A stretch of DNA of 64,000 nt. Source: Rheinheimera nanhaiensis E407-8. Its GTDB lineage: Bacteria; Pseudomonadota; Gammaproteobacteria; Enterobacterales; Alteromonadaceae. Under the pieces are notes generated by a model. The model worked only from the letters and a program-made list of their open reading frames with translations. It searched no databases and was not told the origin of the DNA. Each line of letters starts with the position of its first letter. The first letter of the stretch is position 1. Below, in pieces: positions 7,774-16,021 of this stretch. The DNA is taken from contig NZ_BAFK01000016.1 in the NCBI RefSeq assembly GCF_000296695.1, positions 40,790 through 104,789 of the forward strand. Direction: 5' to 3'. The translations under genes and the position numbers were made by a program.

Positions 7774-9801
7774 ATGATCCTTTATATTGCCGAAAAACCC
7801 AGCCTTGGCCGCGCTATTGCTGCCGTATTAGCCAAACCGCAGCACAAAGAGGCAGGTTGTATCCGCCTTGCCAATGGTGACGTGGTCAGCTGGTGTATCG
7901 GCCACTTATTACAGCAGGCCGAGCCGGAAGATTACAACCCCGACTACAAACGCTGGCAAATGGCTCCCCTGCCGATAGTGCCGGATAAATGGTTATTGAA
8001 AGTACGCAAGTCAGCTGAACAGCAGCTTAACGTGTTGAAAAGGTTACTACGCCAGGCTGATCAGATAGTCCATGCCGGAGACCCTGATCGTGAAGGACAA
8101 TTGCTGGTGGATGAAGTGCTGGCGTATTGCGGTGTCAGTGCTGCCAAACTGGCTGATACTCAGCGCTTATTAATCAATGATTTGAACCCACCGGCGGTGA
8201 GCCGGGCACTTAAGCAATTGCAGCCCAATAAGCACTTTGCCGCCCTGTCGACGTCGGCGCTGGCGCGCAGCCGGGCAGACTGGTTGTACGGCTTAAATAT
8301 GACGCGGGCTTACACCCTGCAGGGGCAAAAAGCTGGTTATCAGGGGGTGTTGTCGGTTGGCCGGGTACAAACGCCCGTATTAGGTTTAGTAGTGAAACGT
8401 GACCAGCAGATTGCCGATTTTTGCAGTGCAACCTACTACCAGGTTCGGGCTGAGCTACACACAACAGAGCCCGCTTCGTCAGAGCAGCAGGCATTTCACG
8501 CACTTTGGCAACCCAGCAGTGCCTGTGTTCGTTGGCAAGATGAGGAAGGGCGGGTGCTAAGCAAAGCGCTGGCCGAAAAGGTACAGCAAAAAATCAGTGG
8601 CCAGCCAGCCAGTGTTACCACCGTGCAGCAGCAGGATGGTAAACAGGCACCACCCTTGCCGTATAATTTATCGGCGCTGCAAATTGATGCGGCTAAACGC
8701 TATGGCCTGAGCGCACAGCAGGTGCTGGACAGTTGCCAGCAGTTGTATGAGCGGCACAAGCTGATTACCTATCCGCGCTCTGATTGCCGTTATTTACCAC
8801 CCGAGCAACGAAAACTATCAGCGAAGGTCTGTGCGGCCATTGGCGCAAATGATCACAGCCTGGCCGATGGTGTAACCCGGGCTGATATGACACTGGTCAG
8901 CAAAGCCTGGAACGAGGCTAAGGTGCTGGCACATCACGCTATTATCCCGACCGAAAAACAGTTACCCCTTACTAAGCTGAGCCTGACCGAGCAGCGTTTG
9001 TACCGGCTGATTGCCCGTCAGTATCTGGCGCAGTTTTACCCGGTTTATCGCTACCGTGATCACAGTGTTGAGCTGAATATTGCCGGCGGTGCTTTTATTG
9101 CCAAAGCGCGCACAGAGCAAAGTGCCGGCTGGAAGCAATTGTTTCGCGGCCCGGCAGAGGACAGTATGGCACCTGATAGTAAGGGTGCTGCACCAGAGGC
9201 CGGCGATGATGCGGCAGCGCTAAATAGCCGTTTGCCGGCTCTGGTTGTTGGGCAGCCGCTGACCTGCACTGCTGCTACGGTGTTAGAAAAGCAAACCCGG
9301 CCGCCGGCGGCTTTTACCGATGCCAGCCTGTTAGCTGCAATGACCGGTATCAGCCGTTTTGTAAAAGATGACAAGATCCGCAGTATTTTGCGTGACACCG
9401 ACGGGCTGGGGACCGAGGCTACCCGCGCCGGCATTATTGAGCTGTTGTTTAAACGTGGTTATCTGACGCGCCAGGGTAAACAGATCCATGCTACCGCCAC
9501 CGGCAAGGCGCTTGTCGCGGCATTACCCGAACAGGCGGTACTGCCAGATATGACAGCGCGCTGGGAGGCGGCGTTAAATGCGATTTGTCAGCGCCAGCAA
9601 AGCTATCAGGCCTTTATGCAGCCGCTGCAGGCCGAGTTAACCCAGCTTATTGCGGCGGCGGCAAACAATGTGCCTGTCGGTTTGCCGCCACAACCTAAGC
9701 GGCCCTGGCGGGGCAAAAAGGCCGCGACCAAGCCGGCGGGCCGCGGCAACCGGCGCAAGAAAGCGGCTGACCTTGATAGTCGTGTAACTAAGCGTAATTA
9801 A
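7774..9801 (+). CDS. topB: DNA topoisomerase III
   Basis: A 675-residue type IA topoisomerase. It has an N-terminal Toprim domain with Glu in 'ILYIAEKPSLGRAIA' and the acidic triad in 'HAGDPDREGQLL'. The active-site tyrosine is about Tyr333 in 'LITYPRSDCRYLP', close to its position in E. coli TopB. Later motifs include 'TDGLGTEATRAGIIELL' and a C-terminal lysine/arginine-rich tail (residues about 640-675) likely to bind DNA. It decatenates single-stranded or replication intermediates. A GGCGGTGCC leader precedes the start, and the gene is divergent from the KfrA-like gene. Confidence 0.95.
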   Translation: MILYIAEKPSLGRAIAAVLAKPQHKEAGCIRLANGDVVSWCIGHLLQQAEPEDYNPDYKRWQMAPLPIVPDKWLLKVRKSAEQQLNVLKRLLRQADQIVHAGDPDREGQLLVDEVLAYCGVSAAKLADTQRLLINDLNPPAVSRALKQLQPNKHFAALSTSALARSRADWLYGLNMTRAYTLQGQKAGYQGVLSVGRVQTPVLGLVVKRDQQIADFCSATYYQVRAELHTTEPASSEQQAFHALWQPSSACVRWQDEEGRVLSKALAEKVQQKISGQPASVTTVQQQDGKQAPPLPYNLSALQIDAAKRYGLSAQQVLDSCQQLYERHKLITYPRSDCRYLPPEQRKLSAKVCAAIGANDHSLADGVTRADMTLVSKAWNEAKVLAHHAIIPTEKQLPLTKLSLTEQRLYRLIARQYLAQFYPVYRYRDHSVELNIAGGAFIAKARTEQSAGWKQLFRGPAEDSMAPDSKGAAPEAGDDAAALNSRLPALVVGQPLTCTAATVLEKQTRPPAAFTDASLLAAMTGISRFVKDDKIRSILRDTDGLGTEATRAGIIELLFKRGYLTRQGKQIHATATGKALVAALPEQAVLPDMTARWEAALNAICQRQQSYQAFMQPLQAELTQLIAAAANNVPVGLPPQPKRPWRGKKAATKPAGRGNRRKKAADLDSRVTKRN

Positions 9802-9876
9802 TTGTAAGCGCAGTGGATTTTAACTTGCCGGCTGTCTTATGCTGCCTGCCAGTTAACGTTGCGGAGCCTAAAAGCT

Positions 9877-10638
9877 GTGAACAAAAAAACCGTAAAAGCA
9901 ATAGCCTGTGCTGCCGCCGGCTGGCTAGCGAGTGCCGGCCTGGCACAAGCTACCATCGTCGAAGTGACGACCAATGTCGGTAAGTTTGAAATTAACCTGT
10001 TTGACGAAACCACACCGGTCACGGTGCAGAACTTTCTGAATTATGTCAGTGCCGGCCGTTATGACGGTACTGTCATTCACCGTTCGGTACCCGGCTTTGT
10101 GATCCAGGGCGGGGGGTTTACCTTTGATCAGCAGTTGCCACTGAAAGCCATCAGCACCAATGCCGCTATTGTTAATGAGCCAAAATGGTCAAATGTGCGT
10201 GCAACCGTGGCAATGGCAAAGCTGCCGAATAACCCTAACAGCGCCACCAGCCAGTGGTTTATTAATCTGGCGAACAATGGCGCCAATCTGGATGTGCAAA
10301 ACAGCGGTTTCAGTGTATTTGGCCAGATAAGCTCGGCCGATATGGCGGTAATAGATGCTATAGCGGCGTTGCCACGCTACAACTTTCCCGGTATCGATGA
10401 TTTACCGCTGCGTAACTACAGCAGCAGCGATCGGGACGATAACAAGCCGCTGGCGGCAGATAACTTAATTACTATCGAATCGGTGGTGGTCGTGGATGCC
10501 CGCAGCAATACTGCCGCAGCCTTAAGCTTAGTGCCTAACAGTGCGCCGCCACCGGCTAGCAACGACAGCGCCGGCGGTAGCCTGAGCTGGCTGACATTGC
10601 TGCCACTTGGCCTGCTGCTGTTACGCCGCCGCGCTTAA
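9877..10638 (+). CDS. Secreted cyclophilin-type peptidyl-prolyl isomerase with a GlyGly-CTERM tail
   Basis: The GTG at 9877 has GGAG 11 bases upstream; an in-frame TTG at 9859 is less likely. A signal peptide (basic NKKTVK, hydrophobic core, cleavage near LAQA/TIV) leads into a cyclophilin domain with 'GTVIHRSVPGFVIQGGGF' and 'NSATSQWFINLANN'. The last about 25 residues are Ser/Pro-rich, then Gly-Gly-Ser-Leu-Ser-Trp, a hydrophobic stretch and a terminal Arg cluster (LLLRRRA). This is the architecture of GlyGly-CTERM sorting signals cut by rhombosortase. The protein should act in the periplasm or at the surface in protein folding. No rhombosortase gene is in the window. Confidence 0.85.
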   Translation: MNKKTVKAIACAAAGWLASAGLAQATIVEVTTNVGKFEINLFDETTPVTVQNFLNYVSAGRYDGTVIHRSVPGFVIQGGGFTFDQQLPLKAISTNAAIVNEPKWSNVRATVAMAKLPNNPNSATSQWFINLANNGANLDVQNSGFSVFGQISSADMAVIDAIAALPRYNFPGIDDLPLRNYSSSDRDDNKPLAADNLITIESVVVVDARSNTAAALSLVPNSAPPPASNDSAGGSLSWLTLLPLGLLLLRRRA

Positions 10639-10639
10639 A

Positions 10640-10666
10640 CGGCCTGAACCGGCCGCTGATTTTTTA
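10640..10666 (+). terminator. Weak possible terminator after the cyclophilin gene
   Basis: CGGCC (10640-10644) pairs with GGCCG (10651-10655) and is followed by CTGATTTTTT. The stem is only 5 bp and begins two bases after the stop codon, so its strength is doubtful. Confidence 0.4.
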
Positions 10667-10671
10667 CAATG

Positions 10672-10710
10672 CGGCTAACACTAATGCCTTGCAAAGCATT
10701 TAGTTAGCCG
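10672..10710. repeat. Imperfect inverted repeat upstream of the ParA cassette
   Basis: CGGCTAACACTAATGC (10672-10687) faces GCATTTAGTTAGCCG (10696-10710) across an 8-nt loop. The right arm's reverse complement differs from the left by an insertion and one substitution. No clear T-run follows, so a protein-binding dyad is at least as likely as a terminator. Confidence 0.55.
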
Positions 10711-10747
10711 TAATTCTTTCGTCAATTTACTGGTGTAGTTGCCGTTG

Positions 10748-10805
10748 TCATCTACACTTATCTGCACGGCCCTGTCAGCAGCCTGACAGCCATAAGTACA
10801 GATGA
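10748..10805. promoter_or_regulatory. Nested dyad in the leader of the ParA/RHH operon (putative operator or centromere)
   Basis: CTGTCAG (10772-10778) and CTGACAG (10783-10789) form a perfect 7-bp dyad with a 4-nt loop. Around it, TCATCTACACTTAT (10748-10761) pairs with ATAAGTACAGATGA (10792-10805) at 12 of 14 positions. The gaps between inner and outer arms are unequal (10 and 2 bases). The structure ends 10 bases before the parA-like start codon, overlapping the ribosome-site region. Confidence 0.6.
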
Positions 10806-10815
10806 GGGTAGCCCG

Positions 10816-11514
10816 ATGATTTTGTTAGTTGGTGGTGAAAAAGGTGGCAGCGGAAAAAGCTGTCTGGCGCAAAATATTGCGGTGTACTTTTCCCGTGAGC
10901 GAAGCGCCAACGTGATGCTGGTCGATTGCGACCCCCAGCGCACGTCTTCAGACTGGGTGCAGGAACGTCATCTGGACCCATCCTTACCCTGGATTAACTG
11001 CGTACAAATGTACGGCAAAATCCGCTATGAACTGAAAAGCCTGGAAATGCACTACGACGTGGTGATTGTCGACTGTGGTGGTCAGGATAGCGTGGCGTTA
11101 CGCTCGGCCATGGTGGTGGCTTCGCATGTATTGTTTCCGCTTCGGCCAAAGCGGCGTGACCTGAAAACGCTGGAGCATCTGGAAGATTTAGTCAGCGCCT
11201 GTAATGTGGTAAACCCTGAGATGATTGTCGGCTGTGTGATTACCCAATGCCCGTCGTTACCGAATCAGGCCAATCGTATTCTTGAAGCCAAAGAAGTATG
11301 TAAATCGTTCAATATCCGCGTGCTGGATGCTATTACCTACAACCGCAATGCCTATGATGACAGTGAAGAAAAAGGCCTGTCAGTGATGGACGTTGAACCT
11401 GATGGCAAAGCCGCGCAGGAAATCCGTGATATAGTAACCGAGTTACTGGCAATGAAGGCGATACAAGAAGATGGCGCTGACCGATCTGAAGAAAAAGTCG
11501 CAGCCGCCCGGTAA
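10816..11514 (+). CDS. ParA-family ATPase
   Basis: A 232-residue deviant-Walker ATPase. The Walker A is GGEKGGSGKS at residues 6-15, with the signature first lysine of the ParA/MinD group; 'MLVDCDPQRTSSDW' is the switch I region and 'VVIVDCGGQ' the Walker B. It has no N-terminal helix-turn-helix, so it belongs to the small type Ib-like group usually paired with a ribbon-helix-helix partner. Its 3' end overlaps such a partner by 44 bases. The likely role is segregation or positioning of DNA or protein cargo. Large dyads lie just upstream. Confidence 0.88.
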   Translation: MILLVGGEKGGSGKSCLAQNIAVYFSRERSANVMLVDCDPQRTSSDWVQERHLDPSLPWINCVQMYGKIRYELKSLEMHYDVVIVDCGGQDSVALRSAMVVASHVLFPLRPKRRDLKTLEHLEDLVSACNVVNPEMIVGCVITQCPSLPNQANRILEAKEVCKSFNIRVLDAITYNRNAYDDSEEKGLSVMDVEPDGKAAQEIRDIVTELLAMKAIQEDGADRSEEKVAAAR

Positions 11515-11791
11515 ACCCGGTTTCACGGCTGACGAGTTTATTGACGATGCCACCAATTATGCGTTGGGCATGCCGCGTATTGTCAGCATGCGCCAGATGC
11601 TGCCTGATGAAGAAGACGACAATAGCCGGCTGCCAATGCGCCACGCCACTTTCACTTTAAGCCAGGAAGCGATTGACGCACTGAATGAATTAAGCCGTGC
11701 CACCGGTGAAGCCAAGTCTAAATTAATCCGCAAGCTGATCCTGCAGGCGACTAAGCCGGTCACGCGCAGCCTGAACCGGCCAAAAAAGTAA
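11471..11791 (+). CDS. Small ribbon-helix-helix protein, putative ParB-like partner of the ParA ATPase
   Basis: A 106-residue protein. The N-terminal 60 residues are polar and partly disordered. The C-terminal part, 'MRHATFTLSQEAIDALNELS' followed by 'GEAKSKLIRKLILQAT', fits a ribbon-helix-helix (CopG/Arc-type) fold: a strand with alternating polar residues, then two helices. In ParA/RHH partition systems the flexible N-terminus stimulates the ATPase and the RHH binds the centromere/operator. The 44-base overlap with the ParA gene supports a stoichiometric pair. The tail is basic (RSLNRPKK). Confidence 0.7.
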   Translation: MALTDLKKKSQPPGKPGFTADEFIDDATNYALGMPRIVSMRQMLPDEEDDNSRLPMRHATFTLSQEAIDALNELSRATGEAKSKLIRKLILQATKPVTRSLNRPKK

Positions 11792-11797
11792 GGCAGT

Positions 11798-12220
11798 TTA
11801 TTTCATCAGGTAAGCATAACCTGCTACAAAGGCAGTTTCCTGAAACACCTTCAGCCCGGTGGCTTTAAAGTCTACCGGCAGCGGGTGGCGTTTTAGCTGC
11901 TCTTTAATCTCGCTGGCACTGATCACCGCACAGTTACAGCCGGCAATCAGTTGCAAGGCGGCTTCAATTTTAAAGCCCACGGCGCCGCCGGCAAATTTGC
12001 CTTTTTGCGGCCGCTCTTTAATCACCAACTGGCTAACCTGATAATCTTCAATAAATTTGGCAAAGGTAAACTGAAAATGGCGCATTTGCTGCTGGTCACT
12101 GTCATTGCTTAGCACAAAACGGGTCTGCCGGCAGTCTGGCAGCTCAAACAAGCCATTTTTCAGGGTCATCAGGCAGATGATGGCCTCGCTGCCTTTAATT
12201 TCGATACCGCAGGTACGCAT
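11798..12220 (-). CDS. DUF3010 family protein
   Basis: A 140-residue soluble protein beginning 'MRTCGIEIKGSEAIICLM', with a conserved 'LVIKERPQKGKFAGGAVGFKIEAALQ' core split over about residues 65-90. These are hallmarks of DUF3010, widespread in Vibrio and Shewanella relatives. The opening 'GIEIKGSEAII' resembles an RNase H-like strand-turn-strand, but no function is established. It converges on the RHH gene with only 6 bases between stops. Confidence 0.8.
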   Translation of the reverse strand: MRTCGIEIKGSEAIICLMTLKNGLFELPDCRQTRFVLSNDSDQQQMRHFQFTFAKFIEDYQVSQLVIKERPQKGKFAGGAVGFKIEAALQLIAGCNCAVISASEIKEQLKRHPLPVDFKATGLKVFQETAFVAGYAYLMK

Positions 12221-12234
12221 GGGCTGTCCTCTGC

Positions 12235-12597
12235 TTAGGGTTTGGTTAAATTGTGGTAGTTATTTTCAATAATGCTGCAGCTTTGCCGCAAGGGCTCACC
12301 GAACAGGATCGGGTTGAAGTCTTTGTTAACACAATAATCACGGCGAAAGCGCTGCAAACTCTCCAGACTGCTGCTGGCTTTTTCCAGTTGCGCCCGCTGA
12401 CCCTCTCCCCATTGGGCAGACAGTTCTAACAATTGTTTACGGGTTCTGCGCAGCGCGGCCTCGTTATCGTCAGCGGCAATAGCGGCCTTGTCCAGTACCA
12501 GCTCGAACAGCTGCTCTTTATAGGGGCGGATCAGGTCATGATCAGAAAAGGTGATCAGCAGTAAAATGATGACCACTAACCAAAAAAACTTCTTCAT
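12235..12597 (-). CDS. Unknown small protein with one N-terminal membrane helix
   Basis: The ATG at 12597 opens MKKFFWLVVIILLLITFSDH, a signal anchor, giving 120 residues. An in-frame upstream start at 12618 would add seven residues without any ribosome site. The rest is an Ala/Glu/Arg-rich helical domain with two cysteines (about residues 89 and 108) that could form a disulfide in the periplasm. I do not recognise a family. It precedes the DUF3010 gene by 14 bases and is probably in the same transcript. Confidence 0.65.
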   Translation of the reverse strand: MKKFFWLVVIILLLITFSDHDLIRPYKEQLFELVLDKAAIAADDNEAALRRTRKQLLELSAQWGEGQRAQLEKASSSLESLQRFRRDYCVNKDFNPILFGEPLRQSCSIIENNYHNLTKP

Positions 12598-12852
12598 CTG
12601 GGAGTACTCCGCTAACAACAGGCGGCCATTGTAACGGATTACCGTGCATAGTGCATCGCTCTGCTGTTGATAACCGCTGTCAACCTGGTTGTCAGTTTAG
12701 CACTGCTGTTGTCACACAGGTTGTCAGTGGCTCAGGGAATAAGGCCGAAAAGCGCTGTATTGCTGCAGGCACAGAAGTTGCTTTGCTACAGGTCAAAATT
12801 TTTTGCCGCTAAACTGTTATACTCAGCGGCACATGCAGTAACGGGGACCGTC

Positions 12853-14280
12853 GTGGATCAGCAAAAAATAGATATTAAAAACATTCCTGTGCACGTTGAG
12901 GTGCATAAACCCGACGCCGGCAAAGCTGCTGTCTATCATCCGCGCGACCGCATTTACGTGCGGGCGGTAAAGGGCTTACACCAGGCAATACGGCGCTATA
13001 TGGGCTTTGTCTTTATGGGATTGTTTATGCTGTTGCCCTGGCTGCGTTATGATGGCCATCAGGCCATATTGCTGGATATTGGCGAGCAGAAATTCAATAT
13101 TTTTGCCTTAACGCTGTGGCCGCAGGATTTCACTATCCTGGCGTGGATTTTTATTATCGCCGCTTATGCGCTGTTTTTTGTCACCACTTTTTATGGCCGG
13201 GTCTGGTGCGGCTATTTGTGCCCACAGTCGGTGTGGACTTTTATTTTCATCTGGTTTGAAGAGAAAATTCAGGGCACACGCAATCAGCGCATGAAGCTGG
13301 ATGCCGATCCCTGGTCGGTTGGCAAGTTTTTCAAAAAGGCGGCTACCCACTTTTGCTGGTTGGCCTTCTCGCTACTCACAGCACTGATTTTTGTCGGTTA
13401 CTTTACACCGGTGGCACCGCTATTTGTCGGGTTTTTTACCCTGGAAGCCGGTTTCTGGGCCGTGTTGTCCGTGCTGTTTTTTACCCTCTGTACCTACGGC
13501 AATGCGGGCTGGATGCGGGAAATTATGTGTACGCACATTTGCCCTTATGCCCGTTTTCAGTCGGCGATGTTTGATAAAGACACCTTTACCGTGACTTATG
13601 ATGAGAAGCGCGGCGAAAACCGTGGCCCGCGCAGCCGCAAAGATAAAGACTATAAAGACAAGGGGCTGGGTGATTGTATCGACTGCAACCTCTGTGTACA
13701 GGTGTGCCCCACCGGCATCGACATTCGTAACGGCCTGCAGTACGAGTGTATTAACTGCGGCGCCTGTATTGATGCCTGCGACGACACCATGACGAAAATG
13801 GGCTACCCGACTGGCCTTATCAGTTACACCACCGAGCACAGTTTAAACGGTAAACCGACTAAGGTATTGCGGCCAAAACTACTGGGCTACCTGTTGGTGT
13901 TACTGGTGGTGTGCAGTGCCTTTGTCTGGACCTTATACAGCCGGGTGCCGTTTGAGATGAATATTATCCGCGACCGTGGCGCTTTGTACCGCATCAGTAA
14001 TGATGGCTTAATTGAAAATACCTTTACCTTAAGTATTTCCAACAAGTCACAGCAGGCGGTTACTTTCAAGCTGTCGGTGGCAGCTGAAGTAGAACTGGGC
14101 TGGATTGGTGAGCAACAGGTGAGTTTACAGGGCGGGGAAACGCGCAATGTACCGATAAGCCTGGTGATGGACCCTTACGCCAGCACGGCTAAATCATTGG
14201 ATATTAATTTCAGCGTGGCGCAAAGCGACAGCGGCCAGGTGCTCGAGCAGCACAGCCGTTTCTTTACCGGTAATCCTTAA
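12853..14280 (+). CDS. ccoG: Cytochrome c oxidase accessory protein CcoG (FixG/RdxA)
   Basis: The GTG at 12853 fits the family N-terminus (DQQKIDIKNIPVHVEV), giving 475 residues; an in-frame upstream extension to 12667 adds a non-homologous stretch. The protein has several membrane helices, a 'GRVWCGYLCPQSVW' motif, two 4Fe-4S clusters in 'DCIDCNLCVQVCPTGID' and 'CINCGACIDACD', and a C-terminal immunoglobulin-like periplasmic domain. CcoG reduces copper for insertion into cbb3 oxidase CcoN. No ccoNOPQ genes are nearby. It overlaps srkA by one base. Confidence 0.93.
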   Translation: MDQQKIDIKNIPVHVEVHKPDAGKAAVYHPRDRIYVRAVKGLHQAIRRYMGFVFMGLFMLLPWLRYDGHQAILLDIGEQKFNIFALTLWPQDFTILAWIFIIAAYALFFVTTFYGRVWCGYLCPQSVWTFIFIWFEEKIQGTRNQRMKLDADPWSVGKFFKKAATHFCWLAFSLLTALIFVGYFTPVAPLFVGFFTLEAGFWAVLSVLFFTLCTYGNAGWMREIMCTHICPYARFQSAMFDKDTFTVTYDEKRGENRGPRSRKDKDYKDKGLGDCIDCNLCVQVCPTGIDIRNGLQYECINCGACIDACDDTMTKMGYPTGLISYTTEHSLNGKPTKVLRPKLLGYLLVLLVVCSAFVWTLYSRVPFEMNIIRDRGALYRISNDGLIENTFTLSISNKSQQAVTFKLSVAAEVELGWIGEQQVSLQGGETRNVPISLVMDPYASTAKSLDINFSVAQSDSGQVLEQHSRFFTGNP

Positions 14281-15275
14281 TGGCCAGTTTTGATTTCGCG
14301 GCGCTGCAGCCGGATCTGATCATCGACGCGCTGCAGCAGTATGGTCTGGACATCAGCTCTGGCCTTAGCGCACTGAACAGCTATGAAAACCGGGTGTACC
14401 AGTTCAGTGCCTGGCAGGGCGAGGCACTGCAGGCACAAAAGTATGTGGTAAAGTTTTACCGGCCGCAGCGCTGGAGCCCGGCACAGTTACAGGAAGAGCA
14501 TGACTTTGCTTTTGAGCTAAGCGCTGCCGACATTCCACTGGTGGCGCCGCTGCGTATTAATGGTCAGTCGTTGCTGCAGTACGCCGGTTATCAGCTGGCC
14601 CTGTACCCCAGCCGTGGTGGCCGCACGCTGGAGATAGACAACGACGACCAGCTGGCCATGTTGGGGCGGTTTTTAGGCCGCATGCATCAGGTGGCGAAAA
14701 CCAGGCCGTTCAGCCACCGGCCTGCGCTGAGCATCGACAGCCACCTGCTGCAAAGCCAGCAGGTGTTAAACAGCCTGGAGTTTATTCCGCCTTACCTTAG
14801 ACCCGCCTTTGATACCGTGCTGAAGCAGGTCATTGACGAGTGTGTACGGCAATACAAGCCGCGTCAGCTGATCCGGCTGCATGGCGACTGCCATGCCGGT
14901 AACCTGTTTTATCATAATGAAGGGCCGTTTTTTGTTGATCTGGATGATTGCCGCATGGGCCCGGCTATTCAGGACTTGTGGATGATGTTATCGGGTGACC
15001 GCCAGCAGCAGCGCTACACCTTAGAGCTGATGCTGGAAGAATATGAGCAATACTGCGACTTTGACCCGGCCGAGCTGAAGCTGATTGAGCCGCTGCGCGC
15101 CATGCGGATGATCCATTATATGGCCTGGCTGGCCAGGCGCTGGCAGGATCCGGCCTTTGTGCTGAACTTTCCCTGGTTTGCCACAGACAAATACTGGGAA
15201 CAACAATGCCTGGCGCTAAAAGAGCAGTTGTATTTACTGCAACAGCCACCACTTTCACTGGTGCCAGACTACTGA
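14280..15275 (+). CDS. srkA: Stress-response kinase A (YihE/SrkA)
   Basis: A 331-residue kinase of the choline kinase/aminoglycoside phosphotransferase fold. The catalytic loop is 'RLHGDCHAGNLFY' and the metal site is in 'GPFFVDLDDCRMGPAIQDLW'. E. coli YihE/SrkA is 328 residues and protects against stress-induced cell death. As in E. coli, it lies directly upstream of dsbA. Start and ccoG stop overlap as TAATG, so translation is likely coupled. Confidence 0.92.
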   Translation: MASFDFAALQPDLIIDALQQYGLDISSGLSALNSYENRVYQFSAWQGEALQAQKYVVKFYRPQRWSPAQLQEEHDFAFELSAADIPLVAPLRINGQSLLQYAGYQLALYPSRGGRTLEIDNDDQLAMLGRFLGRMHQVAKTRPFSHRPALSIDSHLLQSQQVLNSLEFIPPYLRPAFDTVLKQVIDECVRQYKPRQLIRLHGDCHAGNLFYHNEGPFFVDLDDCRMGPAIQDLWMMLSGDRQQQRYTLELMLEEYEQYCDFDPAELKLIEPLRAMRMIHYMAWLARRWQDPAFVLNFPWFATDKYWEQQCLALKEQLYLLQQPPLSLVPDY

Positions 15276-15324
15276 GTTTTTGCTAAGCTGTGGCCAACAA
15301 GCCTAATGAAGGATGTAAAACACA

Positions 15325-15972
15325 ATGAAAAAGCTGTTATCTGTTATTGCAGTTGCACTGATGTTACCACTGGCGGCCTGTGCTGACAGTGCGCCCAAGT
15401 TTGAACAAGGTAAGCACTACGAGGTGGTGGCCGAACAGGTAACTGCGAAGCCGGAAGTTAAAGAATATTTTTCGTTTTATTGTGGTGGTTGTAATGCCTT
15501 TGAACCGGTAGCGCAGAATTTGGCAAAAAACCTGCCAGAGGGCGTCGAGTTTAAAAAGGTGCATGTCGACTTTATCCGCGCTGCCTCACCCGAGCTACAA
15601 AATGCGCTGGCCCGCGCTTATCTGGTGGCGAAGAACCTGGGTAAAGGCGATCAGGTCGCCAACGCTATTTTTAACCAGATCCACCGCGCCCGCGCGCCTT
15701 TTAGCAATGAAAACGATATCCGCAATCTGGTGCTGGTGCATGATATTGACGGCGAAACCTTTGATAAAGCCATGAAGAGCTTTTCTATCCGTGGTGCGGC
15801 CAACCAGATGAAGAAAGAGCAGGACGAGCTGTCTAACCGCCGGGTGTTAACCGGTGTACCGCTGCTTATCGTCAATGGCAAATATAAAATTAATAACGCG
15901 GCGCTGAGCCAGCGTAATCTCAGCGCTGAGCTGCAGCAACTGGTAGAATACCTGTTGCAAAAAGACGCTTAA
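15325..15972 (+). CDS. dsbA: Periplasmic thiol:disulfide oxidoreductase DsbA
   Basis: A 215-residue thioredoxin-fold protein with an inserted helical domain. The redox site is Cys53-Gly-Gly-Cys56 in 'YFSFYCGGCNAFEP', where the classical DsbA has Cys-Pro-His-Cys. The cis-proline loop is present as 'LTGVPLLIVNGKY'. The N-terminal signal ends Leu-Ala-Ala-Cys-Ala-Asp; this reads either as a lipobox (cleavage before Cys19) or as a signal peptidase I site after Ala20. It follows srkA with an AAGGATG leader and is closed by a terminator. The CGGC centre should alter the redox potential relative to E. coli DsbA. Confidence 0.92.
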   Translation: MKKLLSVIAVALMLPLAACADSAPKFEQGKHYEVVAEQVTAKPEVKEYFSFYCGGCNAFEPVAQNLAKNLPEGVEFKKVHVDFIRAASPELQNALARAYLVAKNLGKGDQVANAIFNQIHRARAPFSNENDIRNLVLVHDIDGETFDKAMKSFSIRGAANQMKKEQDELSNRRVLTGVPLLIVNGKYKINNAALSQRNLSAELQQLVEYLLQKDA

Positions 15973-15990
15973 CGCTGGCGTTATAGCGTG

Positions 15991-16016
15991 AAAAAGGCAG
16001 CTGCGGCTGCCTTTTT
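15991..16016. terminator. Bidirectional intrinsic terminator between dsbA and the DUF817 gene
   Basis: AAAAAGGCAGC is mirrored by GCTGCCTTTTT with a short loop (stem GGCAGC/GCTGCC). Runs of A on the left and T on the right let it serve both converging genes. Confidence 0.85.
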
Positions 16017-16021
16017 GCTAT

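Noticed and set aside
12665..12682. FNR box upstream of ccoG (TTGATAACCGCTGTCAAC)
   Set aside because: The half-sites are 9 rather than 6 bases apart (TTGA-N9-TCAA), so it does not fit TTGAT-N4-ATCAA.
12667..12852. N-terminal extension of ccoG
   Set aside because: The extra 62 residues lack homology, and a GTG at 12853 fits the known family start. The region has repeated GGTTGTCAG strings but no clear regulatory reading.
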